Source: Ascidia mentula
Taxonomy: Eukaryota > Chordata > Ascidiacea > Phlebobranchia > Ascidiidae
Reading direction: 5' to 3'
NCBI GenBank assembly: GCA_947561715.1
Contig: OX387201.1
Span: 16,196,001-16,260,000 of the forward strand
Length of the DNA: 64,000 nucleotides
A model generated the notes under the pieces. It did no database searches. It was not told where the DNA came from and saw only the letters and a list, made by a program, of their open reading frames with translations. Below, one piece after another: positions 1-10,796 of the stretch. Position 1 is the stretch's first letter. The number at the start of each line of letters is the position of its first letter. The position numbers and the translations under genes were made by a program.

Positions 1-666
1 TATATGCTGGTGTGGTGTGTTTATCGTATGTATTTCCAACGATTCGTAGCGGGAATATCAAATTACGTAGAGCTATTTTAGGTATGTCGTAACAGCGGCA
101 GCTCAATGTTTTTTTAGACATGTTTAATATTTTTGGAAAGCCTGATTTTTGAGCTTTTGTATTGTTGTAAATTGAAACTTGGGCCATAACGATAAAAAAA
201 GTTATTAAGGAAAAATCGATATTTTTTCATGTTTCAAAAATATAAATTCATTTTTCTGCACAAGCCCCAGCGAATTTTTCAAAAGTTTTGATATCGTTTG
301 AAAGGGTTTAGCGCGTAGAATTTTATGCTTTAAAATTTAGCGAAGCGAATCTTGTTTTCGCGACTTATGTCATAATTCGCAAATCATATTCATAACCGAA
401 TATGAATATATTTTTTTTAATAATTTTGGTATCGTTGGAAAGATCAGCCTATGGTCTGTATCGTGTGAAAAAATTATGGCGCTACCTCGTAAGGTGGCCG
501 AGTAACGCGCGTTCAAACTTTTGTTAACTGGCGATTTTTTTTTGTCAACTAACATCCCTCTGGTTCGTAACATGGTCTTGGATCTGCTAGAAAAGAAAAC
601 AGCGCATTTTACTAATATTGGAAAAGGTGTATTGTTTCATCATATCTGACAATTTATCTCACTGTT
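1..666. repeat. Partial tandem duplication of ODC-copy-A intron 3 sequence
   Basis: Positions 1-93 match 883-975, and 572-660 match 973-1060, with only scattered mismatches. A second copy of the intron-3/exon-3 boundary region therefore lies to the left of the exon-bearing one. The duplicated block ends beside the splice donor of exon 3 (sequence near 655) and then joins directly to 667, which aligns with 6886 of the right gene copy. The block is interrupted by the 94-571 insertion. It probably arose by unequal crossing-over between the ODC-like copies. Confidence 0.75.
94..571. mobile_element. Unclassified 478-bp insertion with 7-bp direct repeat
   Basis: The insert sits in a sequence present uninterrupted at two paralogous sites (around 962-980 and 7176-7194). 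It is flanked by the 7-bp repeat tcgtaac (87-93 and 565-571). It is AT-rich with T-runs, and I see no convincing terminal inverted repeat or coding capacity. The empty sites show clearly that it is an insertion. The family is unknown; a non-autonomous DNA element is my guess. Confidence 0.65.
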
Positions 667-3300
667 ATAAATTAGCGGTCAATGTTAACGCAGATTAAAT
701 TCAAGTATCTTTTTTACGGATGTAACTGCCAAAAGCGATTGGTTGGCACAGCACCTATTTCTCGCATAACAATGTTTTCAACTAATCTTTTTTTCCTTTT
801 GCCTCTTACAACCAATGCAGGTGTTCGACTTTGATTATTAAACTCTTTAACCATTGAATCCATTTTATATGTGTAGAAATAGATGCTGGTGTGGTGTGTT
901 TATCGTATGTATTTGCAACGATTCGTAGCGGGAATATCAAATTACGTATAGCTATTTTATGCATGTCGTAACATGGTCTTGGATCTGCTTGAAAAGAAAA
1001 CAGCGCATTTCACTAAAATTGGAAAAGGTGTATTGTTTCATCTTATCTGACAATTTATTTTTAACTCACTTTGCGTTTGGAAACAACTTCTTCATTTTTA
1101 ACAATTCCTCCTCGTTGTCGAACACCGTCATTCTGACGTCATTGTCACGTGCGTGTAAAATGTGTGATGCGAACTTGCAGGGATTTGCGTAGATAATATT
1201 GTCCCGCTGGACTCCAGTTTTCAGAGCCATGTCTATTTCACACTGGCGCGCAAAAAGTAAAACAAATATTTATGTGGCGTTAAGTTTTAACACAAACAAT
1301 ATATAGCCCATGTGATTAAGAATTCAATTTCTTTAATTTGCCGTGAAAGTCTCTGGTCTATGCCTATAATGCTTGCTGGTGCACAGTTCTTATACGATTA
1401 AGAATGTTTGTCGAAACAGCTGAGTCGCTTGTCAAGATTTTACTTTTGTTACACGGACGTCTTTTTGTTGAAACTAACGTAACTGTTGTGAAAATAATTG
1501 GAATAAACAGAAACTTTCCCGCTTTGTTTTTTAACTTTGACAGACTTACTTTGCTGGCAGCATCAAATCCACATCCTAACGCAGCGAGTGTGCTTAGCAA
1601 TGGACGAAGAGCGTTCGCCTTTATTGCATAAAACACTTCCACTCTTGGAAGTTCCTGTCTGAATTGCTTGAATTGTTCGAGCAAAATTCCTAGATCTCCA
1701 AGGAAAAAGCTTTCGTCGAAATCCTAAAAAATTAAATGCGAATTGTCGCAAATCATTCACCGAAGCAACGCGTACATATACACTCATGACCAAATGTACA
1801 CGATGAAATACAAATTAATTTATCCCTTTTTATCTCGAACTGCTATTTATTTGAATGCTGACCTTCTGCCCCCCGTTTCTTTGTACAATTTTCCTGGCAA
1901 CATCTTCATAAGTTGTACCATCCGGAACAACAGCAACTTCTTGTTGTAGCGCCGTGTGAATGGGGAGCGGCAAGAAGTTGTCGTTGTCAGTTTTTTCCAT
2001 AGTGCGTTTAAAAATACAAACACTTACAAGCACAAAATTTTAATTTTCTGGAGTCAATTTCAACTAATAAGAGGGCAAGTGGCTTATCTATTCCTGCTTT
2101 TAAAGTGCATACGACACGGTCATGGCAAATTTGCGTAAAACTAAAGTCACATCTACAACAAACATATATCCAAAGTTTTTCGGTTCTACGTCAATTAAAA
2201 AATGTAAAAATCTGTACGAAAAGTAGCGGCGATCAAAAATCGTAAACCTTTTTTGCTGTAGCGAATTTGACGACACACAAGTCGCTCGCGTCAAAAAATG
2301 CATTGCTTAGATAGGAGAAGCCGCCTTATGTTGCAGATATCCAATAGTTTCAAAAATAGAAGAATTCACAAATTGTGTTGCCTCGAAGGCCAGGGCAAGG
2401 TTTTACAGCATACAAAAATATGTCTCGGAAGACCAAAGGGCATACTAGCTACGACACTACTGTGATAAGACGGGGATGGTGAGTTTGTTTGTTCAGTGAC
2501 ATTACATGACCTCATTTTGGGTGTGATTTCATAACTTAAACCTCACCTTTGTGCTGATTTCAATGTGATGAAGGACCTGCGCCAAGTACCAAGTAAGGAG
2601 CTACGTAATCGGCCAATCATGCGATTACATTAAACATTACTGCGTTGTTTTCGAATAGTTACACTTTAATGCTAATAGTAACAAGCTATAACTGTTAAAT
2701 TGTTACCAACCATCACTAATGCAATCTAGTACCGCAAATTACAAGACACCAACATTATCGAAGCACGTAATTTCGCAATGCAACAAATCAAACCTGCTGC
2801 ACAAATTGTGACATATTATTAAGTCGAGTATTTGACTACACTTGGCAAGGTAGCGGATTCCTTATGTTTGCCAACGAAACTTTGACAAATTCAGATTTTA
2901 TCGATGCTTTGTTGTCTCGCTCTAAAGAGTCCAACCAAATTGTCGTATAGGCTACACAAAAGATGTCCTCCCAAATGAAACAAATTTCAAGCAGTACAGC
3001 CTAAATGACCCCAAGTGACCTTTTCCTGTGTGCTTAAGATTTGCTGAATCAGCTCAGGTTTTCGCCGTTCCGGAACAGAAGTCACAGCCGTGCGTTGCTG
3101 TAAGAACTTGGCGCTTATGTGGTTCACAAGTCTTCTAGACCATTTTTATCTCATTTCCCACTACCATTTAAATTTTTCACTGAGAATTTAGGTGCTGTAT
3201 TTATGTCTGTCTTGCCACGCGCGTATAGGTAATTCATGCGATCTTTCATACAAATAATGACGTCATAACCGTGGCAGTATTGTACAGTCACCGTGAAATA
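667..3300. repeat. Segmental duplication, left copy (ODC-like 5' half plus upstream DNA)
   Basis: This block aligns collinearly with 6886-10135. The match covers intron 3, exons 1-3 and the upstream non-coding region as far as the shared gacgtcataaccgt near 3265/10090. Small indels are scattered, and the solo LTR is absent here. Non-coding stretches such as 2703-3140 and 9357-9770 remain highly similar, so the duplication is fairly recent or has been kept similar by gene conversion. Confidence 0.85.
1070..2000 (-). CDS. Ornithine decarboxylase-like protein, copy A, exons 1-3 only
   Basis: Three exons on the minus strand, 1863-2000 (ATG at 2000), 1550-1723 and 1070-1242, have the same lengths (138, 174, 173 nt), phases and splice sites as exons 1-3 of the complete copy at 5053-8845. 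The protein differs from that copy at 4 of 46, 2 of 58 and 2 of 58 residues, with no stop or frameshift. The PLP-binding lysine (VFYAIKAN) and the FDAAS motif are kept. Exons 4-9 are absent from 1-1069, which holds repeats. The rest may lie left of the window, or the copy may be truncated. Intron 1 is 139 bp here against 861 bp in copy B, which carries a solo LTR. I am confident these are real exons; whether the gene works is unknown. Confidence 0.8.
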
Positions 3301-3629
3301 GCGAACGATTGCAGTCTCTTGCACATGTTTTCATGTCGCGATTTGGCTTCCTAAAAATGTTTGGTCCAGGTTTTACGTTTTGGTCCAAAAACGGGTCGTG
3401 TTTCAATGTCGCATACGCATTCAAGCGTAACAGTTTTTCGCCCTTCACTGATCGTGTCGCGAGGTTTGCGAAAGTACGAAAACCTGACAAATCGTCTCTG
3501 TCGAACGCCTGTGTCGCATAAAAAGTTGGAGTTTTTTTTCCAATTTTGTGCCCAGTACAATAACCATGGTTCAACCTTGAAAACAGAACAGTGGTTACTA
3601 ACCTGCCCTGATTAGGTTGTTGTTTCAAA

Positions 3630-3945
3630 CGGTGTCCAATGGCGCAGTAGAGTAAATAATTTCCCGTTTTGTACTGGAACTGAGCATTGCAACTTAATAT
3701 TATCATCAAGTTTCGTTAATTCAATTGTTAATTTAATGTTTAATTCGAATAGTCAAGTATTTTTAATATCCTACCTAGTTCTCTCAATACAATTATCTTA
3801 CCAATTAACATTCAGACGTGGATTGGAGTTTGCGTGAAAAAAAAATCAATGTTTCAAACCTTACCAGATAGTAAGAAATTACCTCCACACGATGTTTCGA
3901 AATATTCGGAAGATCAGATGAGAATTCTGGGGTTTCGTAAAGTAA
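3630..3945. repeat. Dispersed repeat, copy 1
   Basis: This stretch aligns in direct orientation with 14222-14558 over about 320 bp. Shared segments include tggcgcag followed by agtaaataat, a ccttaccaga segment and a cctccacacgatgtttcg segment. No long open frame is shared between the copies. It is probably a non-autonomous element of unknown family; its ends are not defined. Confidence 0.6.
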
Positions 3946-3964
3946 AATATTAGTAGAATGAATT

Positions 3965-4065
3965 TACAGGTACACACAAGGCTTTTGAAAGCTCCCCCTA
4001 CTGAGAGCTGATTGGTCAACAATGTCACGTGATATCATGAACCGCTTGAAATAATATAATACAGG
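3965..4065 (-). repeat. Promoter-like module, inverted copy
   Basis: The reverse complement matches 10245-10350 on the plus strand. The shared order is TATTAT, a CAAGCG segment, tcacgtgac (E-box), gaccaatcagctct (CCAAT box), then gagc. The TATA-like part is weaker here. See the 10245-10350 entry. Confidence 0.5.
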
Positions 4066-5052
4066 AACAGAAAATACAGGAAATTACTTCTAAATTCAAA
4101 TGAACAAGAAAATATTCAGTTGATATCAATTTAACATGATTTGAAAACAGATATTCCAGTTAGCCTACAAATTATCCCGGCCACTCGCGTTACACGATAG
4201 TGTCGTAACCATTCAAGAATTGTGTTTTGCACAAGATGGTTCATTTTGCAACAGACGGGCGCCACAGTATACCGACACCAACCAGTGATGAAAACAGTAT
4301 GTCAAATGGTCCAGCTTTTTTCTAAAACGTTGTCCTGACCACAAGAAATTAATTGTTTAAGGTCACAACACTTCCAACTTCATCACACAGTGCAGCAAAA
4401 GACAGTATGCTCATGTTGACAAGTCTGCTTTTTTTTGTTGTATTGGTGTGGTAAACTCACAATTCGCGTTTAATTTGTCGTCAAGCACATTAACACATCA
4501 TTGACAAAAGCAATTGCTTTCTTCTGGTTTAAACAGTGAAATTACGTCATGTTTATCGTTTGCTCCTGCAAATTTTTATATTTCGTTTTTGGTTGGAGGT
4601 AGCAACTCCGGATAGACACACAATTCCTTCAACTCCTGGCTGCAAATAAAACAATACAAATTATTTCAGTGATTGGCAACGTTTTAAACGACGCTATATC
4701 AAAATTTTAGTGACTTTGCGTGCCTACCTGTATGTGTACACCGACCTATTGTGGTTACCAGGTCACGTGATTACGTGAACATATGAGATGCAATGGGTAA
4801 ATGCAAATATAGGCACTTTCAACCTTTCTATTTGATGCAACTAAATCCCGGACGTATGGCAAAGTATCAGAGCATGAACTACTATTTATATCACTTGGCT
4901 TGCTATAAATCATTACCTCGCATGCCAAACTTATCCAGCAAGTTAGGGGTACAGGACTGGTCAATAGTTACAAATATATGAGATGACAACCCGCAATTTA
5001 CGACTCAACTGAAGATCCACAAATTCCACATATGTGCTTTAACACTTACAAT

Positions 5053-8000
5053 TTAGACTTTGTGATGTAATAATTCGGCCTTGTGGGTGGTGAAACCGTT
5101 AAAACCTAATCTGCAGTAACATGCGTAAGCTCCCATATCTGTAACAAACAAACGGGGATAGATATGTAATTAATTGAAACACAAAAATCTCATTTTTATG
5201 AAACTGTAGTGTCTCCCCACCTTTCCACGTGATCCAGTCTCCAACGTTCATTTCCGGCAAACTTTTCGATCTCGCAATGACGTCACCTTCGTCGAGCGAA
5301 CATCCAAATATGGTAGAGGGTCGGGGATTCCCGTTTGTAGTCTGTGATGACGACATGATTTTTGTTTTGACACGAATTTGAGATTATTATCATTAGAATA
5401 AGTGAAATTTTCTTGGGTTATTTGCACATTTTTCTTTATTTTTACAAGACCGCAGCATACCTGCAATGGTTGTGGAAAGGCGGGAAACATTTCCATAGAA
5501 GTGGTAGTGAAACTGTTGTAGATACTTTCACCAACGTAATAATAAACGTGATCTGAAGACAAACAAATGTTTCGAAAACCAATAAAACGTATTTTCACAA
5601 TTACAAAAACACACGAACAGCTTCTGGCATCAAGTCAATAGATAAGCAGCCAAGAGTAATTCCAATTCATCAATAAATTTCCAAACAACAACTTTGACAA
5701 CAAGCTAAGAAATTTCAGTAAGAAAGCCAAAGCTAAGACATATTTAAGCAAACGTTTCAAACACACCTGTTGTGTTCATCATCGGTGCTGTTACTAAACT
5801 GGCTGCATAGACTGTAAGAGCACTGATGATGAAGCAGGTGTTTTTGAATCGTCCACTTAAACACGTCCAGCATCGTAGTTTTGGCCTTCTTGTTGAAGGT
5901 AAAACACTTCAAGCATTTTGCACCAAAGCTAAGAACTGTTGGACAAATAAATTGTTGCCCCAAAAACCTTGCTGAGTTTTCTTGGAGAAAATGTTTGTGA
6001 CAATTCCGAACGCTGGTCCTGGGAGGTACCTCCCCGGTTCCGATATTATCCTCACACCGCTTGATGCGGGAAAGTTGTGTTCGAGAGTCTTTCGTATCAC
6101 TGCTGCCATCTAGCGATAAAAATCTAAGATATTAAACGCGTAAACGGATCGCAAGTAAAGTTTCCTTGTTTTGTATCTACATTATACCGAACCGAATAAA
6201 AACAGTATCGAAGACTCCCAACCTCTTTAAACGGCGTAATCTTTTCAGACTCCTCGTTTCCAGGGTAGCCTCCACCAATATCTAGAAGTTTGAAGTCATA
6301 GCCAACTTTCTGAGCAAAGTCAAAAAGTTGTTTAGATTCCTCTATCGCCATTCTGTAGGAATCATCACTTGGACAACCGCTACCGACGTGAAAACTAAAT
6401 AAAACAGATTCTGATCATCAGTAAGAATTTATCTTTGCATCATTCGAAGAAGTGAAAGTGTCTGAACAAAGCTAAATGTCTGAACATGTTTTGACACAGC
6501 CTTCAATATATGTATGTTTTCAAAAGTTTCCCTTTGACCCAAAGAAGTAAAAAACATAAAAAACAAATACAAAACAAACTTTTGGTTGTTACCAACCTCA
6601 TTACAATAAAACGCAAGTCGGTACAAAATTCCAGTCAGTATCATTCAGGTTATTAAAAAAGTTTCGGGGAATTTAAAAACACTGACGTCACCTTATTCCA
6701 ATGACGTCAAGGTCAAGTTCTTTTGCCTTTTTGATCAATTCTTTTCCCGTGTTAAGATTTGCTCCAAACTTGATTTTAAAATGTACTCGTGCGCTTGAAT
6801 CGTCGACCTCAATTCTCATCACAAGTCTAAAGTATTATAAAGTTGGCTCTTTTGTAATTTTCAATAAAGCTGACAGAGATATTACAAATTAACGGTCAAT
6901 GTTAACGCAGATTTAAGTTAAGTATCTTTTTTCGGAATGCAACTGCAAAAAAAGATTGGTTGGCACAGCACCTATTTTTCGCATAACAATGTTTTCAACT
7001 AATATTTTTTTTCCTTTTTCCTCATACAACCAATGCAAGTGTTCGACTTTGATTATTAACATCTTTAACCATTGAATCCACGTATATATGTGTAGAAATA
7101 GATGCTGGTGTGCTGTGTTTATCGTATGTATTTACATCGTAGCGGGAATATCAAATTACGTATAGCTATTTTATGCATGTCGTAACATGGTCTTGGATCT
7201 GCTTGAAAAGAAAACAGCGCATTTCACTAAAATTGGAAAAGGTGTATTGTTTCATCTTATCTGACAATTTATTTTTAACTCACTTTGCGTTTGGGAACAA
7301 CTTCTTCATTTTCAACAATTCCTCTTCGTTGTCGAACACCGTCATTCTGACGTCATTCTCACGTGCGTTTAAAATGTGTGATGCGAACTTGCAGGGGTTT
7401 GCGTAGATAATATTGTCCCGCTGGACTCCAGTTTTCAGAGCCATGTCTATTTCACACTGGCGCGAAAAAACAAACAAATATTTATGTGGCGTTAAGTTTC
7501 AACACAAACAATACAGCCCTTATGATTAAGAATGTTTGTCGAAATAGCTGAAGTGTTTGGCTACATGAATTTTGCATCTGTTATATGGTCTTGAAACTAA
7601 CGTAACTGTTGTGGAAAATATTTGGAATAAACAGAAACTTCCCGCTTTGTTTTATAACTTTGACAGACTTACTTTGCTGGCAGCATCAAATCCACATCCT
7701 AACGCAGCGAGTGTGCTTAGCAATGGACGAAGAGCGTTCGCCTTTATTGCATAAAACACTTCCACTCTTGGAAGTTCCTGTCTGAATTGCTTGAATTGTT
7801 CGAGCACAATTCCCAAATCTCCAAGCAAAAAGCTTTCGTCGAAATCCTAAAAAATTCATAAAAAAAACACTCATAACCAAATGTATACAATGAAATACAG
7901 ATTGGTTTTATCCGTTCTATGTCTGTTACATCTTGTTTGCCAGTAATTGCCGATTTCTATGAATGCACATTTTTCTCTACACTAATGTGTTTTGCAATCT

Positions 8001-8845
8001 CATACGGTCTGTGACGTAATAATAAGAGACCAAGTTTTAAGTGACAACGCAACGTGGTTCTGTCCTATTTGTGTCCGACAACTGTACAGCACAGTGCTAC
8101 GTCATTTTCATTCTTGCAAAGGGTTTTTTGTGTTGCGAGCGAGCATTTTCTGGTGAGTCTATTTGTACATATGTGTGAAACGACCGAAGTACCAAATAAC
8201 CGAAATGTGTAAATTGTAACTTTGGCAAATTTAATTGCGATGACTTAGAAGTCAGGTCGCTGAATAGTATATAGCTGCCCTATCGGTAAGCATTGTGTGT
8301 GTTACGTCATAGTGGCGCATTGTAGTTTATGTTGCCTGTTTCGTTTAGGTGTGTGACAGTAACTGCTTGAACCGTCTTTGTGGTCAAGAGTTTTTTCGGT
8401 TCCCAAATAGTTGGTGAGCCTTATGCTGTAATTATCTACGTGTGAAGTGTATTTGTTTGACACATTGCCTTCTGTGTAGAAACCGTGTTCTAAGGGTCCA
8501 CGTGTATTTTGTCCACATTTCAAATACATTCTTTCTTGCGTACTGCACACTCGATAACAAGAATAACATCTGCTGAGTGAACGAGTTTGAGGCCCATTAA
8601 GGATACGCGTTTGAACTGCAGGAATTCCGCCTCGTTTGACGTTCGGCGCCAAGAACCGGGGTGCGTTCAACGGATCTTACAATGTCGCTATTTATTTGAC
8701 TGCTGACCTTCTGCCCGCCGTTCCTTTCCACAATTTTCCTAGCAACATCTTCATAAGTTGTACCATCCGGAACAACAGCAACTTCTTGTTGTAGCCCCGT
8801 GTGAATGGGAAGCGGCAAGAAGTTATCGTCATATGTTTTTTCCAT
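5053..8845 (-). CDS. Ornithine decarboxylase-like protein, copy B (complete, 410 aa)
   Basis: This is a member of the fold-III PLP decarboxylase/antizyme-inhibitor family. It has nine minus-strand exons: 8708-8845, 7673-7846, 7284-7456, 6692-6826, 6223-6394, 5968-6109, 5461-5552, 5221-5341 and 5053-5138. They give 1,233 nt with consistent phases and a TAA stop. PLP-site residues are kept: K81 (FYAIK), D100, R of LVMRI, H209 (FHVGSG), DIGGGYPG and EPGR. Three departures from true ODC stand out. The ND of YYVNDG reads GE. The catalytic cysteine of GPTCDGLD is leucine in the aligned GCSLDEGD. The chain ends 15 residues after FNGF, so the C-terminal PEST degron of vertebrate ODC is missing. The protein may be a decarboxylase for another substrate or an inactive antizyme-inhibitor-like paralogue. 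I cannot tell which. Confidence 0.9.
7924..8681. mobile_element. Solo LTR (fossil LTR retrotransposon) in intron 1 of ODC copy B
   Basis: A 758-bp segment begins TGT and ends ACA. It is flanked by the 5-bp target-site duplication atgtc (7919-7923 and 8682-8686). The equivalent intron of copy A (1724-1862) lacks it, which gives an empty site. No internal coding region is present, so it is a solitary LTR remnant and not an element that could move by itself. It is younger than the segmental duplication. The family is undetermined; Ty3-like or BEL-like elements both make 5-bp duplications. Confidence 0.75.
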
Positions 8846-9794
8846 AGTGCGTTTAAAAATCCAAACACTTACAAGCACAAAACATCAACTTTCTGCAAAA
8901 AAAAATTTAACAAATGTTTTATAGAAGAAAGAACGCAGTGGATCGTCTATTCCTGCTTTTAAATATTACTTACCTCTTCACTGCAATGATCTTGAATTTC
9001 CCCTTAAAGTGCATGTGATACAGTCATGGCAACTTTGCGTAAAACTAAAGGTTCATCCGCAATAAATAAATTTACGAAGTATTTCGGTTCTACGTCAACT
9101 TAAAAATATGGAAAACTGCAATAACAGCGACCAACAATGTTATACATTCTTACGCATAAGCCTCGCTGGCAGCTCTCGCGCGACTGAAACGCCTTTTATG
9201 ACCTCGTGTAACATTAATCTCACTTTCGCACGATTCCAGTGGCAACGGTTAAAACGAAACTTCAATCGAATGTATCTCAGAAACCTGTGGCCGTATCAAG
9301 CTACTTTTTTGTCCAAAAAAGTAATGACCATTTTATAGTAGCTATACCTGTTAAATTGTTACCAACCATCACTTAAGCAACCTAGTACTGCAAATTACAA
9401 GACACCAACATTATCGAAGCACGTAACTTCGCAATGCAATAAATCAAACCTGCTGCACAAATTGTGACATCAATATTATTATATTGCGTATTTGACTACA
9501 CTTGGCAAGGTAGCGGATTCCTTATGTCTGCCAACGAAACTTTAGCAAATTCAGATTTTATCGATGCTTTGTTGTCTCGCTCTAAAGAGTCTAAACGAAT
9601 TGTCGTATAACCTACATCAAAGATGTCCTCCCAAATGAAACAAATTTCAAGCCTAAATGTCCCCAAGTAACCTTTTCCTGTGTGCTTAAGATTTGCTGAA
9701 TCAGGTCAGGTTTTCGCCGTTCCGGAACAGAAGTCACAGCCGTGCGTTGCTGTAAGAACTTGGCGCTTATATATGGTTCACAAGCCTTCTAGAC

Positions 9795-10050
9795 CAGGGG
9801 CTCTTAAACTTTTTTATCTCATTTCCCACTACTATTTAATTTTTTTCACAAAGAATTTAAGTACTGCATTTCCGCTATATTTGTCATACTTTCATAACTT
9901 TTTGGACCGCATGACCCATTGCTAATAAGTGTGCGACACACGATGAATACAGAACATAATATTTCTTCTCCAAATACTTTTGTATATTTCGGTGCAAACT
10001 AATTACCCACCTAAAATACTCCATAATTTCCCTTCGGTTAAGAACCACTG
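9795..10050. mobile_element. hAT-type MITE
   Basis: The left end CAGGGGCTCTTAAAC and right end GGTTAAGAACCACTG form imperfect inverted repeats of about 15 bp. The 8-mers next to them (ttctagac and gtctaacg) share a tcta core, as in a degraded 8-bp hAT target duplication. A trimmed version lies at about 3145-3215 in the left duplication, so insertion preceded the duplication. Non-coding. Confidence 0.55.
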
Positions 10051-10244
10051 GTCTAACGCGCGTGTAACGGTTATGTGATCTACACGTACAATGACGTCAT
10101 AACCGTCGCAGTTTTGCACAGTCTATTGCGAAATTTAACCTAATAATGTCTAGATGATAAAGTAATCACAACCTAACGCGGAGTGAATAACGTAACCTGT
10201 TTACAACACTAAAGGTTCGCCCATGGTTATGTCACACCACACCT

Positions 10245-10350
10245 TGTTTTTGTGTTTTATTATCGCAAGCGTTATATGACATCACGTGACATAGCCGACC
10301 AATCAGCTCTTAGTATGGAGAGCATATATAGCCTGTGCTTACCTGTAACT
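10245..10350 (+). promoter_or_regulatory. Repeated CACGTG-CCAAT-TATA module
   Basis: Within 110 bp the sequence places an E-box (tcacgtgaca), a CCAAT box (gaccaatcag) and a TATA-like catatatagc, in promoter order and spacing. The same block occurs inverted at 3965-4065, which suggests a mobile origin, for example the promoter region of an old LTR or another element. There is no gene start just downstream: the next gene (10797-13532) is on the other strand. Function is inferred only. Confidence 0.35.
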
Positions 10351-10796
10351 ATATTTTTTTTGGAATCACTATTATGTTTGAATCAGCATACAATTCTATT
10401 CTGTTTTCGAATCAACGTTCATAATTAAAGCAGCAATCAAGCCAGAGTGATGTACTGTTATTACGAGCCAGTGGACATGTACTCGAACACAATACTTACC
10501 CAGAGAGTCTGGCAAGATTGATTGCTGTCACAGGCGCGTGAGATTCAATCTAGCCAGTTAGGGTTATACTGCTCCTCTGGTGTAGTATACCTTCACGCGA
10601 AAACACATTCTCTCCACACGCAAGCTGCTAAATCTCTGCAGTAGTTTTACCCAGACGTGGAACACTACAACCCAGCTGTTAATTATTTATTTTATTCAAA
10701 ATCCACCCACCATCACATTAATAACTCATCTCCTGAATTCTGTGAACGTTCGAAGTTTACAAAAACAACACAATTGTTAAGCTTAATGTCTATTTT

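Larger units (their letters stand above)
6886..10135. repeat. Segmental duplication, right copy
   Basis: This is the partner of 667-3300. It is longer mainly because of the solo LTR at 7924-8681. Its left limit falls in intron 3 just right of exon 4 (6826), so exons 4-9 of the complete gene are outside the visible duplicated block. Confidence 0.85.

Noticed and set aside
3263-3709. 148-residue open frame on the minus strand.
   Set aside because: It spans the end of the segmental duplication and the start of a dispersed repeat, has no recognisable domain, and is not preserved in the other repeat copy.
8302-8670. 122-residue open frame on the minus strand.
   Set aside because: It lies wholly inside the solo LTR (7924-8681) and matches no protein family I know.
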